A model generated the notes under the pieces. It was not told the DNA's origin. It made no database searches and worked only from the letters and a program-made list of their open reading frames with translations. A stretch of DNA of 47,397 nt, taken from the NCBI GenBank assembly GCA_034408895.1, contig JAWXCI010000027.1, positions 1 through 47,397 on the forward strand, written 5' to 3'. The stretch comes from UBA4660 sp034408895 (GTDB lineage: Bacteria > Bacteroidota > Bacteroidia > Flavobacteriales_D > Sanyastnellaceae). Of the stretch, positions 17,440 through 25,475 are shown one piece after another (position 1 is the stretch's first letter; every line of letters begins with the position of its first letter). Position numbers and translations under genes: made by a program.

Positions 17440-17745
17440 GTTTATTTTTTTTTTTAAGGACGAGGATTCTTGTAATCGTGCAAAGCAGTGACTTGTACTC
17501 GCGTTACGAGTTACAGCAATCCGGCAACCAGTTACATTTTTCACACCGTGCTCGGTTCCATTGACCACGGTTGCGCCACCAGTTAAAGGCTAGAAAGGCA
17601 AGGTGAGATTGATGTAACTAGATTATCCATTGGTGTAAGTACTCACTCCATGAATGCACTCAATTTTGCCTTGTAAAGTGCAGTCAGGTTTCGCGCACAC
17701 AACGAGAATACCTTGCCGCTATCCAATAATTGAAAATAAAAAATT

Positions 17746-17964
17746 ATGCAAACAAGAACTCTAGGTATTGTGCTCATGGTACTTGGTATTGTTATGATGA
17801 TCTACACAGGTTTTACTTATGTCACCAAAGAAAAAGTAGTTGACTTGGGACCTCTTGAGATCAATCAGGAAAAAAGTCATCCTGTACAGTGGTCGCCTAT
17901 TATTGGTGGAGTGCTGCTGGTGGGAGGTATTGTGATTATGGCAACAAGCAAAGGCAAAAAGTAA
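17746..17964 (+). CDS. Small two-span membrane protein
   Basis: The 72-residue protein has two membrane helices, TLGIVLMVLGIVMMIYTGF (about 4-22) and IIGGVLLVGGIVIMAT (about 50-66), linked by a short soluble loop (VTKEKVVDLGPLEINQEKSH) and ending in KGKK. The same layout occurs in small inner-membrane proteins of Bacteroidota sometimes listed as DUF3185-like; I recall this pattern and have not searched. Both termini should face the cytoplasm. It is preceded by A-rich DNA (gaaaataaaaaattATG) and followed by a strongly structured RNA region, so the two may share transcription. Function unknown. Confidence 0.7.
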   Translation: MQTRTLGIVLMVLGIVMMIYTGFTYVTKEKVVDLGPLEINQEKSHPVQWSPIIGGVLLVGGIVIMATSKGKK

Positions 17965-18037
17965 ACCTGTGGTTTGCTTAGCATGGGCTATAAAGGCATC
18001 TCATTTTTGCGAGAGAGCATAAAATTTTTAGCAGTGG

Positions 18038-18196
18038 AGTGCTGTTTAGTGAAGTCTTTTCCGATTTGTCAGGCTGGCAAAATGGACATCAGGAACATGG
18101 AAATTTCCCAGCCTTCTTTCCATGGCCAACGAAAAGGCAGGCGAGCCTGTTATCCGTTAATCGGCTGTTCAGACTATCGCTAAACAGCACTTTTTT
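18038..18196 (+). ncRNA. Candidate structured ncRNA, rod-like (6S-like architecture)
   Basis: The region folds into nested helices: P1 18038-18049/18180-18191 (12 perfect pairs, AGTGCTGTTTAG), P2 18053-18057/18171-18175 (AGTCT), P3 18061-18066/18159-18164 (CCGATT), P4 18070-18075/18144-18149 (CAGGCT), and terminal hairpin P5 18096-18103/18117-18124 (CATGGAAA). Between P4 and P5 there is a large near-symmetric bubble (20 and 19 nt), whose 3' side can form a small GCC-loop-GGC hairpin. U residues 18191-18196 follow P1 directly, so P1 may also act as the terminator. A rod with a central bubble resembles 6S RNA. No protein frame fits. Strand is set by the U-run; identity is unproven. Confidence 0.5.
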
Positions 18197-18244
18197 CTTA
18201 AGCACAGTGGTACACTTCATACCGCATGAATTTTCAATGGATTT

Positions 18245-21200
18245 TCATTGCTTCACCCACCGCCTGCTCACCACCTTTTCACCATCACTCAACCGTACAT
18301 TGTAAACCGCATTGGAAAGAAAACCAAGGTCAATTGTGGTTATGGATGAAGTGGCAATTTTCTTCCCGAACACCTTTCTTCCATCAGCAGAAAAAATTTC
18401 AAGCTGCGCATTTTCATCAAAACCTTTGGTGCGGATGTTCAACTCTCCACTACCCGGATTGGGGAAAACCTGGAACACAAAATTTTCTTGCCGTGGTTCC
18501 TCCACAGAAACAAGATCGGTCTTGAAATAGAAATAGTGAAGAATCTCCCGCCCGAAATCCTTTTCGAAATTGATAAAGTCAAGCCCTGAAAAACGGTCGA
18601 TCCGGCATTGGCCGTTACCATCACTGTTGGCGAAGAAACTCAGACCATCATCGCCCGAATCGCGAAGATGAAACAGGTAACAACCTTCATTCAACTGAAG
18701 TGTGTCTTTGTAAGTAGTGTTCGCTTCATTAAAATCATCACGCTCAAAAACCACATTGCCCGCCATGTCATATAGCGAATAGGACGATTGCCAGTAAGCA
18801 TTGTTTGTTTTAAGGATGATGACGATGTGGTTGTCATCATCATCTCCTGTTCCGTAAGTATAAACAGGAGGACGATAGAAATTTTCCGTAGCGTAATTGT
18901 TCGATGTGTTTTCATCATTGGCCGAAACGAGGTTAATGAAGAATGTGAGTTCCTCTTCATCATCGCCCTCCCACATCATGTTGTCCAGTGAAGTGAGTTC
19001 CACTTCTTCACTTTCCATGAACGCAAGATTTCCGGTCCATTCAAAAGTTTGGGTGATGCCACCTAGCACTCCGAATTCAATGATGATATTCGTAAGTGGT
19101 TGCTCGCCTTTGTTTCTCAAAACAAATTTTGGATTGTCGCACATAGGATTGTTACGAGAGTGAATTTTCCAACTTGATGGTGCAAGAATTTGATGAACCT
19201 CCGGATCGAATTGGTGGTTGGGCGAACCGAAAGTGAAGAGCGTAGTGAAGAAAACATAATTTCCGTACGGGTCTTCCTCGATGTCATAATCAAGAGAAAA
19301 ACTGTTGCCAGAAATGTAGGGTGTGAGTTCAAATTCATGTGGATCGGTATCGCGTCCGGGGCACCAGCCTGCTCTTGCATAAACCCACGTGCCACCTTGC
19401 GGATAGAGGGGATTCTCAGCACAATCCCGCATAATGTTCCATTGCCAAAGCGAATCACCATTCACCACCAATGCATGATCGTTGTTGCAGAATTCGCCAC
19501 AGTTATTTCCGCTCCCGAAACCGTGACCGCTGGTGCGGCAAGTCACTTTAAATCCTTCTTCAGCTGGTAGTACAGGAATTTCAATCGGCACAACTTGTAC
19601 ATCAAAATCTCCAAGCCAATGATTGCGGTCCCAAACCACTTCCACACGATGAGGGTCACGTGCGGGAGGGCCTTCGATGAAAAGGAATTTCAAATCGAGA
19701 AGTTCCTGCCAGTTGCCACTTTCAAGTTCAACTGAGTCGTGAAGAAGAGGCAACCAATCGGTCACATCTACCACCCATCTCCATCCATCATCACCCAGTG
19801 AAAGATTTATTCCATACGGAGTGATAAAGCGGTTGAGTTCGTGCCGAATCACTACTTCGAAAGGCGCCTGGAAATAAGAGAGATTATCATTCACCAACGT
19901 TTGTGTGGATGTGATGAGTGTGGAATCCACAGCGGTGCCATCCAGTGCGTATGTGTAACTGTAGCCTGTCAGCCATTCGTATTGCACATCGCTTACCAAT
20001 GCATTGTAGTTGTCCACTTCATATTGCGCAATGGAAACGGGAGGAACTTCTTCTTCCCATTGGCCTGAAAAAATTTCGGTGTGTATTTCATAATCGCCAC
20101 TTGCCAAGCGAATAACTGGGCGAATAAAATCGGGTTCGGAGTTGCGCCACAGGTCACTACCGGAATGAATGATGCGCGCTGCATTTCCATGAAGCCATGC
20201 ATGTTGTGCATTGCCACTTGCATCCAAAATCATTTCTCCATTCTCTTCGTTGAATGAGTAATAGGCCTGAAGATTTTCCCAAAACGGCATTCCATCCTGT
20301 AGATCGTCATTCATTAATTGCTGAATTGTCTCTTGGTCCAGTTCCACATTCCAGATCGCAAATTCATCCATGCGGCCGCGATAAAAATTACTCCAGGTAG
20401 TTGCACCGCCAATTGAAAATTCTACGATACCATCCATAGCGTTGTCGAGGTCGGCACCGGTATGCCACAACACGCCATTTAAGTAAATTTTCATCTCCGC
20501 AGTGCTCGTGTTTTTAGTAAATGCCCAATGATTCCATTGGCCTTCGTAGTCTTGTGTATTGGCTTGTTTATCTATCCGATCCCATCCGCCTGCATTGCCG
20601 GCATCCCAATACACGCGACCATTGCTCCACGGCAAATGAGTGTTGAGGATACGCTGGCTTTGTGCACCGCGACCTTCGAAACAAGTGCCATCCTGCGGCT
20701 GGGCATCCACATTGCCATTGAGCCAAAATGAAAGGGTGACTTCATTATTCACTTCATCAAAAACAGAGGAAGGAATTTTTACTTCATCGAACCCATCGAA
20801 CTCTATGTATTTATCGTTGCCTGATGAATGCACTGCGCAGTAATAGTCTTCTTCATATCCATTGCAAGACGTGGGAACGGCTACCTCGTAGTCGGTATAG
20901 GAAAACTCTATAACAATGTTGGATACACCATCCCAATTGAAAGGCGTATTGAATACGAAATCGAACCAACCGCTAGCGGGAATTGCAGTATCGAGATGAT
21001 AAACAGTTTCTAAATCTTCCGTAAGAAATGCGGTGAGTTCATCCTCCGCAATCATTTTCATTTTAATGGTGAAGAAGCTGAAGACTGATGACGAATTGTT
21101 GAAATTCATTGCAAGTTTTTGGATTAGCCCTGTACCCAATCCGGAAGCTGAAATTTCTTCAGCACGCCATAGATACTGTGAGCGCTGCGCTTTGTTGGCG

Positions 21201-21766
21201 GAGAAGGGTCCGGCTATGAGAAAATCATTAGTGCCAACTTCCGCAACGGTTTCGTTGTTCACTGCATCAATAACAGTAAAAGGTTGTTCATACTGTTGAA
21301 TGTCGAACACAGGAACATCGGTGAGCTCTACCGAATCAAAATCCTGATTGTTCACCAGGTAGTGAGGATGAGTGACAAGGTTCGAATCCAGTTCTCCCGT
21401 GTGTTGGAATAAGTATGTGTAAGAGAGATAGTCCCATTCCCCACAAGGGAAACCCAGATTCCCGGCTGTTCCATCTTCAAAACATTTCAGTGTGTAATAC
21501 ATGAGTACCTTTTGGTACGCTGTGTCTTGCGATGGAAACTGAAACCAGTGCCTACCGGGAGAATCGTAAGCCGCGTTAGGATTATTCTGTTCATCGAATG
21601 TGAAAGTTTGAACAATGGTGGTGTCGCCCGGTCCTTCAATAATTGACCATCGTGAATTGACATCCCGATAGTTATCAAGAGAAAATGAATGAGCCTGACA
21701 GCGGATTGAACTGAATTGCATAGCAAGTATCAACGCAACATTCACAAACGGTAATAAAACTTTCAT
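18245..21766 (-). CDS. Secreted PNGase F-like glycan amidase with inserted LamG domain and T9SS tail
   Basis: Starting at MKVLLPFVNVALILAMQFSS (signal peptide), this 1173-residue protein has: residues about 40-130, a PNGase F-like N-terminal region (VLMYYTLKCFEDGT and CGEWDYLSYTY, the EWD motif corresponding to the catalytic Asp zone); a further beta domain; about 340-510 a LamG/concanavalin-like domain (VTLSFWLNGNVDAQ, WNHWAFTKNTS, GRMDEFAIWNVELDQ); about 560-910 the PNGase F C-terminal domain with the hallmark NPLYPQGGTWVYARAGWCPG; two more domains; and a T9SS type A CTD (VFPNPGSGELNIRTKG). Family members remove N-linked glycans from glycoproteins. An inserted lectin domain may place it on its substrate. 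Catalytic acids should be checked, as many homologues are degenerate. Confidence 0.8.
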   Translation of the reverse strand: MKVLLPFVNVALILAMQFSSIRCQAHSFSLDNYRDVNSRWSIIEGPGDTTIVQTFTFDEQNNPNAAYDSPGRHWFQFPSQDTAYQKVLMYYTLKCFEDGTAGNLGFPCGEWDYLSYTYLFQHTGELDSNLVTHPHYLVNNQDFDSVELTDVPVFDIQQYEQPFTVIDAVNNETVAEVGTNDFLIAGPFSANKAQRSQYLWRAEEISASGLGTGLIQKLAMNFNNSSSVFSFFTIKMKMIAEDELTAFLTEDLETVYHLDTAIPASGWFDFVFNTPFNWDGVSNIVIEFSYTDYEVAVPTSCNGYEEDYYCAVHSSGNDKYIEFDGFDEVKIPSSVFDEVNNEVTLSFWLNGNVDAQPQDGTCFEGRGAQSQRILNTHLPWSNGRVYWDAGNAGGWDRIDKQANTQDYEGQWNHWAFTKNTSTAEMKIYLNGVLWHTGADLDNAMDGIVEFSIGGATTWSNFYRGRMDEFAIWNVELDQETIQQLMNDDLQDGMPFWENLQAYYSFNEENGEMILDASGNAQHAWLHGNAARIIHSGSDLWRNSEPDFIRPVIRLASGDYEIHTEIFSGQWEEEVPPVSIAQYEVDNYNALVSDVQYEWLTGYSYTYALDGTAVDSTLITSTQTLVNDNLSYFQAPFEVVIRHELNRFITPYGINLSLGDDGWRWVVDVTDWLPLLHDSVELESGNWQELLDLKFLFIEGPPARDPHRVEVVWDRNHWLGDFDVQVVPIEIPVLPAEEGFKVTCRTSGHGFGSGNNCGEFCNNDHALVVNGDSLWQWNIMRDCAENPLYPQGGTWVYARAGWCPGRDTDPHEFELTPYISGNSFSLDYDIEEDPYGNYVFFTTLFTFGSPNHQFDPEVHQILAPSSWKIHSRNNPMCDNPKFVLRNKGEQPLTNIIIEFGVLGGITQTFEWTGNLAFMESEEVELTSLDNMMWEGDDEEELTFFINLVSANDENTSNNYATENFYRPPVYTYGTGDDDDNHIVIILKTNNAYWQSSYSLYDMAGNVVFERDDFNEANTTYKDTLQLNEGCYLFHLRDSGDDGLSFFANSDGNGQCRIDRFSGLDFINFEKDFGREILHYFYFKTDLVSVEEPRQENFVFQVFPNPGSGELNIRTKGFDENAQLEIFSADGRKVFGKKIATSSITTIDLGFLSNAVYNVRLSDGEKVVSRRWVKQ

Positions 21767-21820
21767 GAGAATAAAAGATTTGGATTTTGCCAAATGTAGA
21801 TACCATAAGTTTTAGGAATT

Positions 21821-21846
21821 GTGCCAATCCAATCAGATTGATGCAC
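21821..21846. promoter_or_regulatory. Imperfect inverted repeat upstream of the Crp/Fnr gene
   Basis: GTGCcAATC (21821-21829) faces GATTgatGCAC (21836-21846) around a short spacer. It lies in the intergenic gap between the divergent PNGase-like gene and the Crp/Fnr regulator, 24 bases before the latter's start. Its symmetry and place fit an autoregulatory operator, but the arms are imperfect and no experimental analogue is claimed. Confidence 0.35.
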
Positions 21847-21869
21847 ATTTGTGCTTTCAGGAAATAAGG

Positions 21870-22475
21870 ATGAATGCCCTCTTTAACCAGTTGAAAGCCC
21901 ATGTGAGCAAGCGTATCACCATCAGTGACGATGCCATGGAATATTTCGCCTCTCTTGCAGAAGTAAAACACCTAAAGAAACGCCAGCGTTTGCTCGAAGC
22001 CGGTTCAGTATCACGGATTCAGACTTACGTAAACAAAGGAAGCCTCCGGCTTTTTTACACGGATGAAAAACTTCATGATCACCTGGTGCAATGGGGATTT
22101 GAAGATTGGTGGGTGGCCGACCTTACCAGCTTTCTTACCGGAGAACCTGCACAGTATTCCATTGATGCCTTGGAGGATTGCGAGTTGCTCATTTTTCAAC
22201 ATGACCAGATAGAGGCACTGTACGTGAAGTTCCCGGTATTTGAACGATATTTCCGCATACTGATTCAAAATGCGGTAGTGGCCGCACAAAAAAGGATTAT
22301 CGTGGGCATGAGTGAAAATGCAGAAGAACGTTACCTCCGAATTATCAAAAAATTTCCGCAGATTGAAGCCCGTGTGGCACAACATCAGATTGCATCATAC
22401 CTGGGTATTTCTCCCGAAGCTCTTTCCAGACTCAAGCGCGCCCTGATAGAAAGAGAGCGTGGTCGCAAGTCTTGA
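21870..22475 (+). CDS. Crp/Fnr family transcriptional regulator
   Basis: I take MNALFNQLKAHVSKRITISD as the start (ATG 21870, with AAATAAGG just before it); a longer frame adds 17 poor residues. The 201-residue protein has a cNMP-binding-type jelly roll (about 15-120; LLEAGSVSRIQTYVNKGSL, WVADLTSFLTGEPAQYSIDA) and a C-terminal winged helix (RVAQHQIASYLGISPEALSR). No cysteine cluster for an Fe-S centre is present, so it is not a classical oxygen-sensing FNR. The stop codon is embedded in a perfect TTGAC-N4-GTCAA palindrome at 22472-22485, an Fnr/Dnr-class binding site, making autoregulation or control of the adjacent RNA plausible. Confidence 0.9.
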   Translation: MNALFNQLKAHVSKRITISDDAMEYFASLAEVKHLKKRQRLLEAGSVSRIQTYVNKGSLRLFYTDEKLHDHLVQWGFEDWWVADLTSFLTGEPAQYSIDALEDCELLIFQHDQIEALYVKFPVFERYFRILIQNAVVAAQKRIIVGMSENAEERYLRIIKKFPQIEARVAQHQIASYLGISPEALSRLKRALIERERGRKS

Positions 22476-22516
22476 CATAAGTCAAACAAGGGGGGTGTGT
22501 ACAAAATACACCTTTG
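22472..22516 (+). promoter_or_regulatory. Fnr-type box and activator-dependent promoter
   Basis: TTGAC-ATAA-GTCAA (22472-22485) is a perfect palindrome of the Fnr/Dnr type. CACCTTTG (22509-22516) matches five of the six fixed bases of the Bacteroidota -7 element TAnnTTTG, and would place the transcription start near 22520. The box centre (22478.5) is then at about -41, the class II activator position, and the usual -33 TTTG is missing, as expected when an activator is required. Everything except the palindrome itself is inference. Confidence 0.5.
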
Positions 22517-22519
22517 CCA

Positions 22520-22667
22520 TCGAAATTTTTTGTTCGCTCTATATTCACCCGCGAAATTTGAAATAAGAGAATGTGTTCTGCATGTAAGTAGAATGTTTTT
22601 TTGGTTAAGTAAGTTGTAAGATCCTGCCGTAAAAAGGTTACCACCCTCCGGCAGGATTTTATTTTTT
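22520..22667 (+). ncRNA. Candidate Fnr-box-controlled small RNA
   Basis: The predicted transcript starts near 22520 and ends at the terminator stem ATCCTGCCG (22621-22629) with CGGCAGGAT (22649-22657) followed by TTTTATTTTTT. It would be about 148 nt. It contains no credible open frame and no gene on the plus strand ends here except the regulator. It could be an independent small RNA analogous in logic to the enterobacterial Fnr-dependent FnrS, or a leader with an attenuator for the lipoprotein gene starting at 22753. The sequence has no resemblance to FnrS that I can see. Confidence 0.4.
22621..22667 (+). terminator. Rho-independent terminator between Crp/Fnr and lipoprotein genes
   Basis: Nine perfect base pairs (22621-22629 with 22649-22657), a 19-nt loop and a T-rich tail on the plus strand. 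It ends either the Crp/Fnr transcript or a separate small RNA. Confidence 0.75.
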
Positions 22668-22752
22668 GGCTATTCTCCTCCTCTTCCATCTCATTTGATT
22701 CCAGCGCACCGATTAGGCTTATCTCCCTTAGCTTTGAAAAAAACATGATGGT

Positions 22753-23454
22753 TTGAAGCGGTGTTCTATCTATATGTTTATTACATGCTCTGTTGTGTTC
22801 CTGTTGTTCTCTTGCACAGTGGAAAAACGCAGCTACATGAAGGGTTATCATGTGGAGTGGAATAAGCGAATCGGGACAGATAGCCAGATGGCTCATCACC
22901 ACCATTCTTCAACGATTGAGAAAAAAAAAACGGAGGCGAGTCTTTTGCCGATGAGTGAAGTTCGTCTTGCGCATCGACCTGCGCTGAGGTCAACGCTCTG
23001 TGCCGATTCATCCTCAAATCAATCCGACCACGTTTCTCTAAGAGAAGCCACTTGCGATAAAAAAAATGCTAATGTTCTCAATGCTAATTTTCATGGAAAG
23101 AACGATGTATCACAATCCGCATTTTCAGCACAAGTCAATCCAAAAGCAAAGGTAAGTTTTGCATTTGGTGTGTTATCCATGATCTCACTTGTATTGCTTT
23201 TCGCATTTAACACTACATCCCTACCACTGGCAATTATTCTTCTTGTAGGTGTTCTGCTGTTTGCCGTGCTAGCCATCCGCATCGGCAATGCTTTCAGTGA
23301 ACAATACAACAATGCGCGACACATGAACAACGGAAGCGGATTGGCCACCACAGGACGGATGCTTGGCTGGCTTTCCATCACCATACTGGTTGGTTTCCTG
23401 ATACTCATTTCAGGAATTTTACTTGTGTTCAATGTTATTCTTGCTGCGTTATGA
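22753..23454 (+). CDS. Lipoprotein with C-terminal double membrane span, first of a tandem pair
   Basis: Starting at TTG 22753 the product is MKRCSIYMFITCSVVFLLFS followed by C-TVEKRSYMKGYHVEW: a lipoprotein signal with lipobox cysteine, then a KRxYxxGYHVxW motif that I have seen in several Bacteroidota lipoproteins of unknown function. About 90 polar, low-complexity residues follow, then two membrane helices (FAFGVLSMISLVLLFAF; LGWLSITILVGFLILISG) separated by a loop containing IRIGNAFSEQYNNARH and GRMLGW. The first ATG (22774) would lose the charged signal-peptide start. The gene's stop TGA overlaps a downstream ATG (23451). A lipid anchor combined with DUF4190-like spans is an odd topology. 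Function unknown. Confidence 0.65.
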   Translation: MKRCSIYMFITCSVVFLLFSCTVEKRSYMKGYHVEWNKRIGTDSQMAHHHHSSTIEKKKTEASLLPMSEVRLAHRPALRSTLCADSSSNQSDHVSLREATCDKKNANVLNANFHGKNDVSQSAFSAQVNPKAKVSFAFGVLSMISLVLLFAFNTTSLPLAIILLVGVLLFAVLAIRIGNAFSEQYNNARHMNNGSGLATTGRMLGWLSITILVGFLILISGILLVFNVILAAL

Positions 23455-23481
23455 AAAAATCGGCACGAAAAAATTTTTTTT

Positions 23482-24210
23482 GTGATTTCAACAATTTTGA
23501 TTTTCGCTTCATCATGCACAATCGAGAAGCGCAAGTATCTGAATGGCTATCATGTGGATTGGTTCACAGCAAAAAAAACGGAAAACAAATTCGCTCAAGA
23601 GAAAAGCACTAACAAATCAAAAAGTGCAGGCAGTGATTCTTCTTCGGTTGCAGTAATCGAGAATGATAACGGAAATTGGCAAAGTGATTTGCTACCAGTA
23701 ATTGATCCTGAGCCGGAAACTTTATTTGTTGAACACAATGAAGGAGATAATGAAGAAAGATCCATTGCCTCAAACGACAAGGAAAAAGATGCTGAGGTTG
23801 TAAAAAAATCAAGCGTTGGGGAAGAAGCAGAAATCACTGATGACTATGCTGAACCTGTCGAACATCCGAAAGCTCAACCAAGTCTCACGGCAGGAATTAT
23901 TGCACTGGCAATTCCGATTGTCAGTTCGTTGCTTTCATATGCAATACCGTACTCTCATGGCTTGGCAAGCGCATTGGGTCCGCTTTCATTGGTGGTGGGT
24001 ATGGGATCGATTGTTCTTGCTATCCTCGCAATTGTGTGGGGTGGAATGGCGGTACGTGCTATCAAAGCAAATCCTGGCGTATATAGCGGTGAGGGAAAAG
24101 CCCGGACAGGAAGAGCACTAGGTTGGGTTTACATCGGGTTATTAATTGTCTCGCTTCTGGTGTTAATACTCTATATCTTTTTCATCATCGCTCTTTTGGA
24201 CGCCCTATAA
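23482..24210 (+). CDS. Paralogous lipoprotein, second of the pair, with a T8 frameshift at its start
   Basis: The frame from 23482 (GTG) begins VISTILIFASSC-TIEKRKYLNGYHVDWF, parallel to its upstream neighbour, with a polar Glu/Asp/Ser linker, then two membrane spans (LTAGIIALAIPIVSSLLSYA; GWVYIGLLIVSLLVLILYIF) and an intervening GxARTGRALGW motif like the neighbour's GRMLGW. The natural start is ATG 23451, overlapping the neighbour's stop (ATGA), giving MKKSARKNFF; but that reading is out of frame by one base across the T8 run 23474-23481. Removing one T yields a perfect lipoprotein signal. So expression depends either on the GTG start or on tract length. Function unknown. Confidence 0.6.
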   Translation: MISTILIFASSCTIEKRKYLNGYHVDWFTAKKTENKFAQEKSTNKSKSAGSDSSSVAVIENDNGNWQSDLLPVIDPEPETLFVEHNEGDNEERSIASNDKEKDAEVVKKSSVGEEAEITDDYAEPVEHPKAQPSLTAGIIALAIPIVSSLLSYAIPYSHGLASALGPLSLVVGMGSIVLAILAIVWGGMAVRAIKANPGVYSGEGKARTGRALGWVYIGLLIVSLLVLILYIFFIIALLDAL

Positions 24211-24220
24211 ATACATTTCT

Positions 24221-25450
24221 TCAATGTTTATTAATTGCATAGTGCAATGATTTTTCCAGTCTCCCCGGATAAACTTTCAATGCCGATTCCAAACACTCTA
24301 GCGCTTTGCTCAAGGATTCCTTGTTGAGTACATAAGCCAATCGCACTTGCTGTTTTCCGGGTTCAGGGCGAGAATAAAAACCAGTGGCAGGCGCCATCAT
24401 CACTGTCTGGTTGTTGTGTTCAAATTCTTCGAGCATCCACTGGCAGAATTTGTCGCTGTCATCAATTGGAAGTTGTGCGATGCAATAGAACGCGCCTTTG
24501 GGCTTTGGACAAATCACCCCCGGAATTTTGTTGAGGCCTTCAACCAGAATGTCTCTACGCGCTACGTATTCTTCAACTACTCCATCAAAATAACTCTGCG
24601 GAGTTTCAAGAGCGTAGAGCGAAGCCATTTGTCCAAAGGTTGGTGGTGATAAACGTGCCTGTGCAAACTTCAGTGCCGCTGCCATCACTAACCGGTTTCG
24701 TGTAATGAGTGCCCCAACGCGAGCACCACACATTGAGTAACGCTTGCTGACGCTGTCAATCATGATGGCGTTGTCTTCAATTCCTGAAAGATTCATTACA
24801 GAAAAAGGTTGCGCACCATCGTAGGCGAATTCGCGATAGACTTCATCAGCCATCAAAAACAAATCATGCTTCTTAGTAACGTTGCGCAACTGTTCTAATT
24901 CTTCTTTGCTGTACAAATAGCCGGTGGGATTTCCTGGATTACAAATCAGGATGCCTTTTGTTTTTGTTGTGATGAGCTTTTCAAATTCTTCGATAGGAGG
25001 AAGTGCAAAACCAGTTTCAATATAACTCATCACCGGCACCACTTTCACTCCAGCCATCACCGCAAAGCCGTTGTAGTTGGCGTAAAACGGTTCGGGTACT
25101 ATCACTTCATCACCCGGATTGAAACACGTCATAAATGCAAACACCAATGCTTCACTTCCACCTGTGGTCACCATTATGTTCTCACGCTGAAGCGAAATAT
25201 TTTTGGATGCGTAGTAACTGACCAGTCCATCCCGATACGCTGGAATGCCTTCGCTCTGGCTGTACTCCACCACTTTCAATTCCAGTTCCTTCATTTTATC
25301 CCGGACAATTTCAGGAGTCTCAATATCCGGTTGGCCAATGTTCAAGTGATAAACTTTTCGTCCGAGTTTTTTTGCTGCTTCGGCAAATGGCACCAGCTTG
25401 CGGATAGGCGAAGCCGGCATGGTGTGGGCTTTTTGTGAGATGGAAGGCAT
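24221..25450 (-). CDS. PLP-dependent class I/II aminotransferase (aspartate-type)
   Basis: The 409-residue enzyme shows the class I aminotransferase order: NIGQPDIETPE near the start, TTGGSEALVFAF, NPGNPTGYLYSKEEL, ADEVYREFAY, the PLP-binding lysine in DSVSKRYSMCGARVGALI, and C-terminal RLAYVLNKESL with the substrate-binding Arg. It uses pyridoxal phosphate to move amino groups between amino acids and 2-oxo acids in the cytoplasm. The GARVG and KRYSMCG context matches aspartate/aromatic-type enzymes, but amino donor cannot be fixed. It converges on the lipoprotein pair with only 10 bases between stops, and the TA module lies directly upstream. Confidence 0.92.
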   Translation of the reverse strand: MPSISQKAHTMPASPIRKLVPFAEAAKKLGRKVYHLNIGQPDIETPEIVRDKMKELELKVVEYSQSEGIPAYRDGLVSYYASKNISLQRENIMVTTGGSEALVFAFMTCFNPGDEVIVPEPFYANYNGFAVMAGVKVVPVMSYIETGFALPPIEEFEKLITTKTKGILICNPGNPTGYLYSKEELEQLRNVTKKHDLFLMADEVYREFAYDGAQPFSVMNLSGIEDNAIMIDSVSKRYSMCGARVGALITRNRLVMAAALKFAQARLSPPTFGQMASLYALETPQSYFDGVVEEYVARRDILVEGLNKIPGVICPKPKGAFYCIAQLPIDDSDKFCQWMLEEFEHNNQTVMMAPATGFYSRPEPGKQQVRLAYVLNKESLSKALECLESALKVYPGRLEKSLHYAINKH

Positions 25451-25475
25451 GAAAGAATGTAATTAATAATTTATA

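Noticed and set aside
17494..17508. Palindrome ACTCG-cgtta-CGAGT upstream of the small acidic gene
   Set aside because: Five-base arms are common by chance and no regulator is adjacent.
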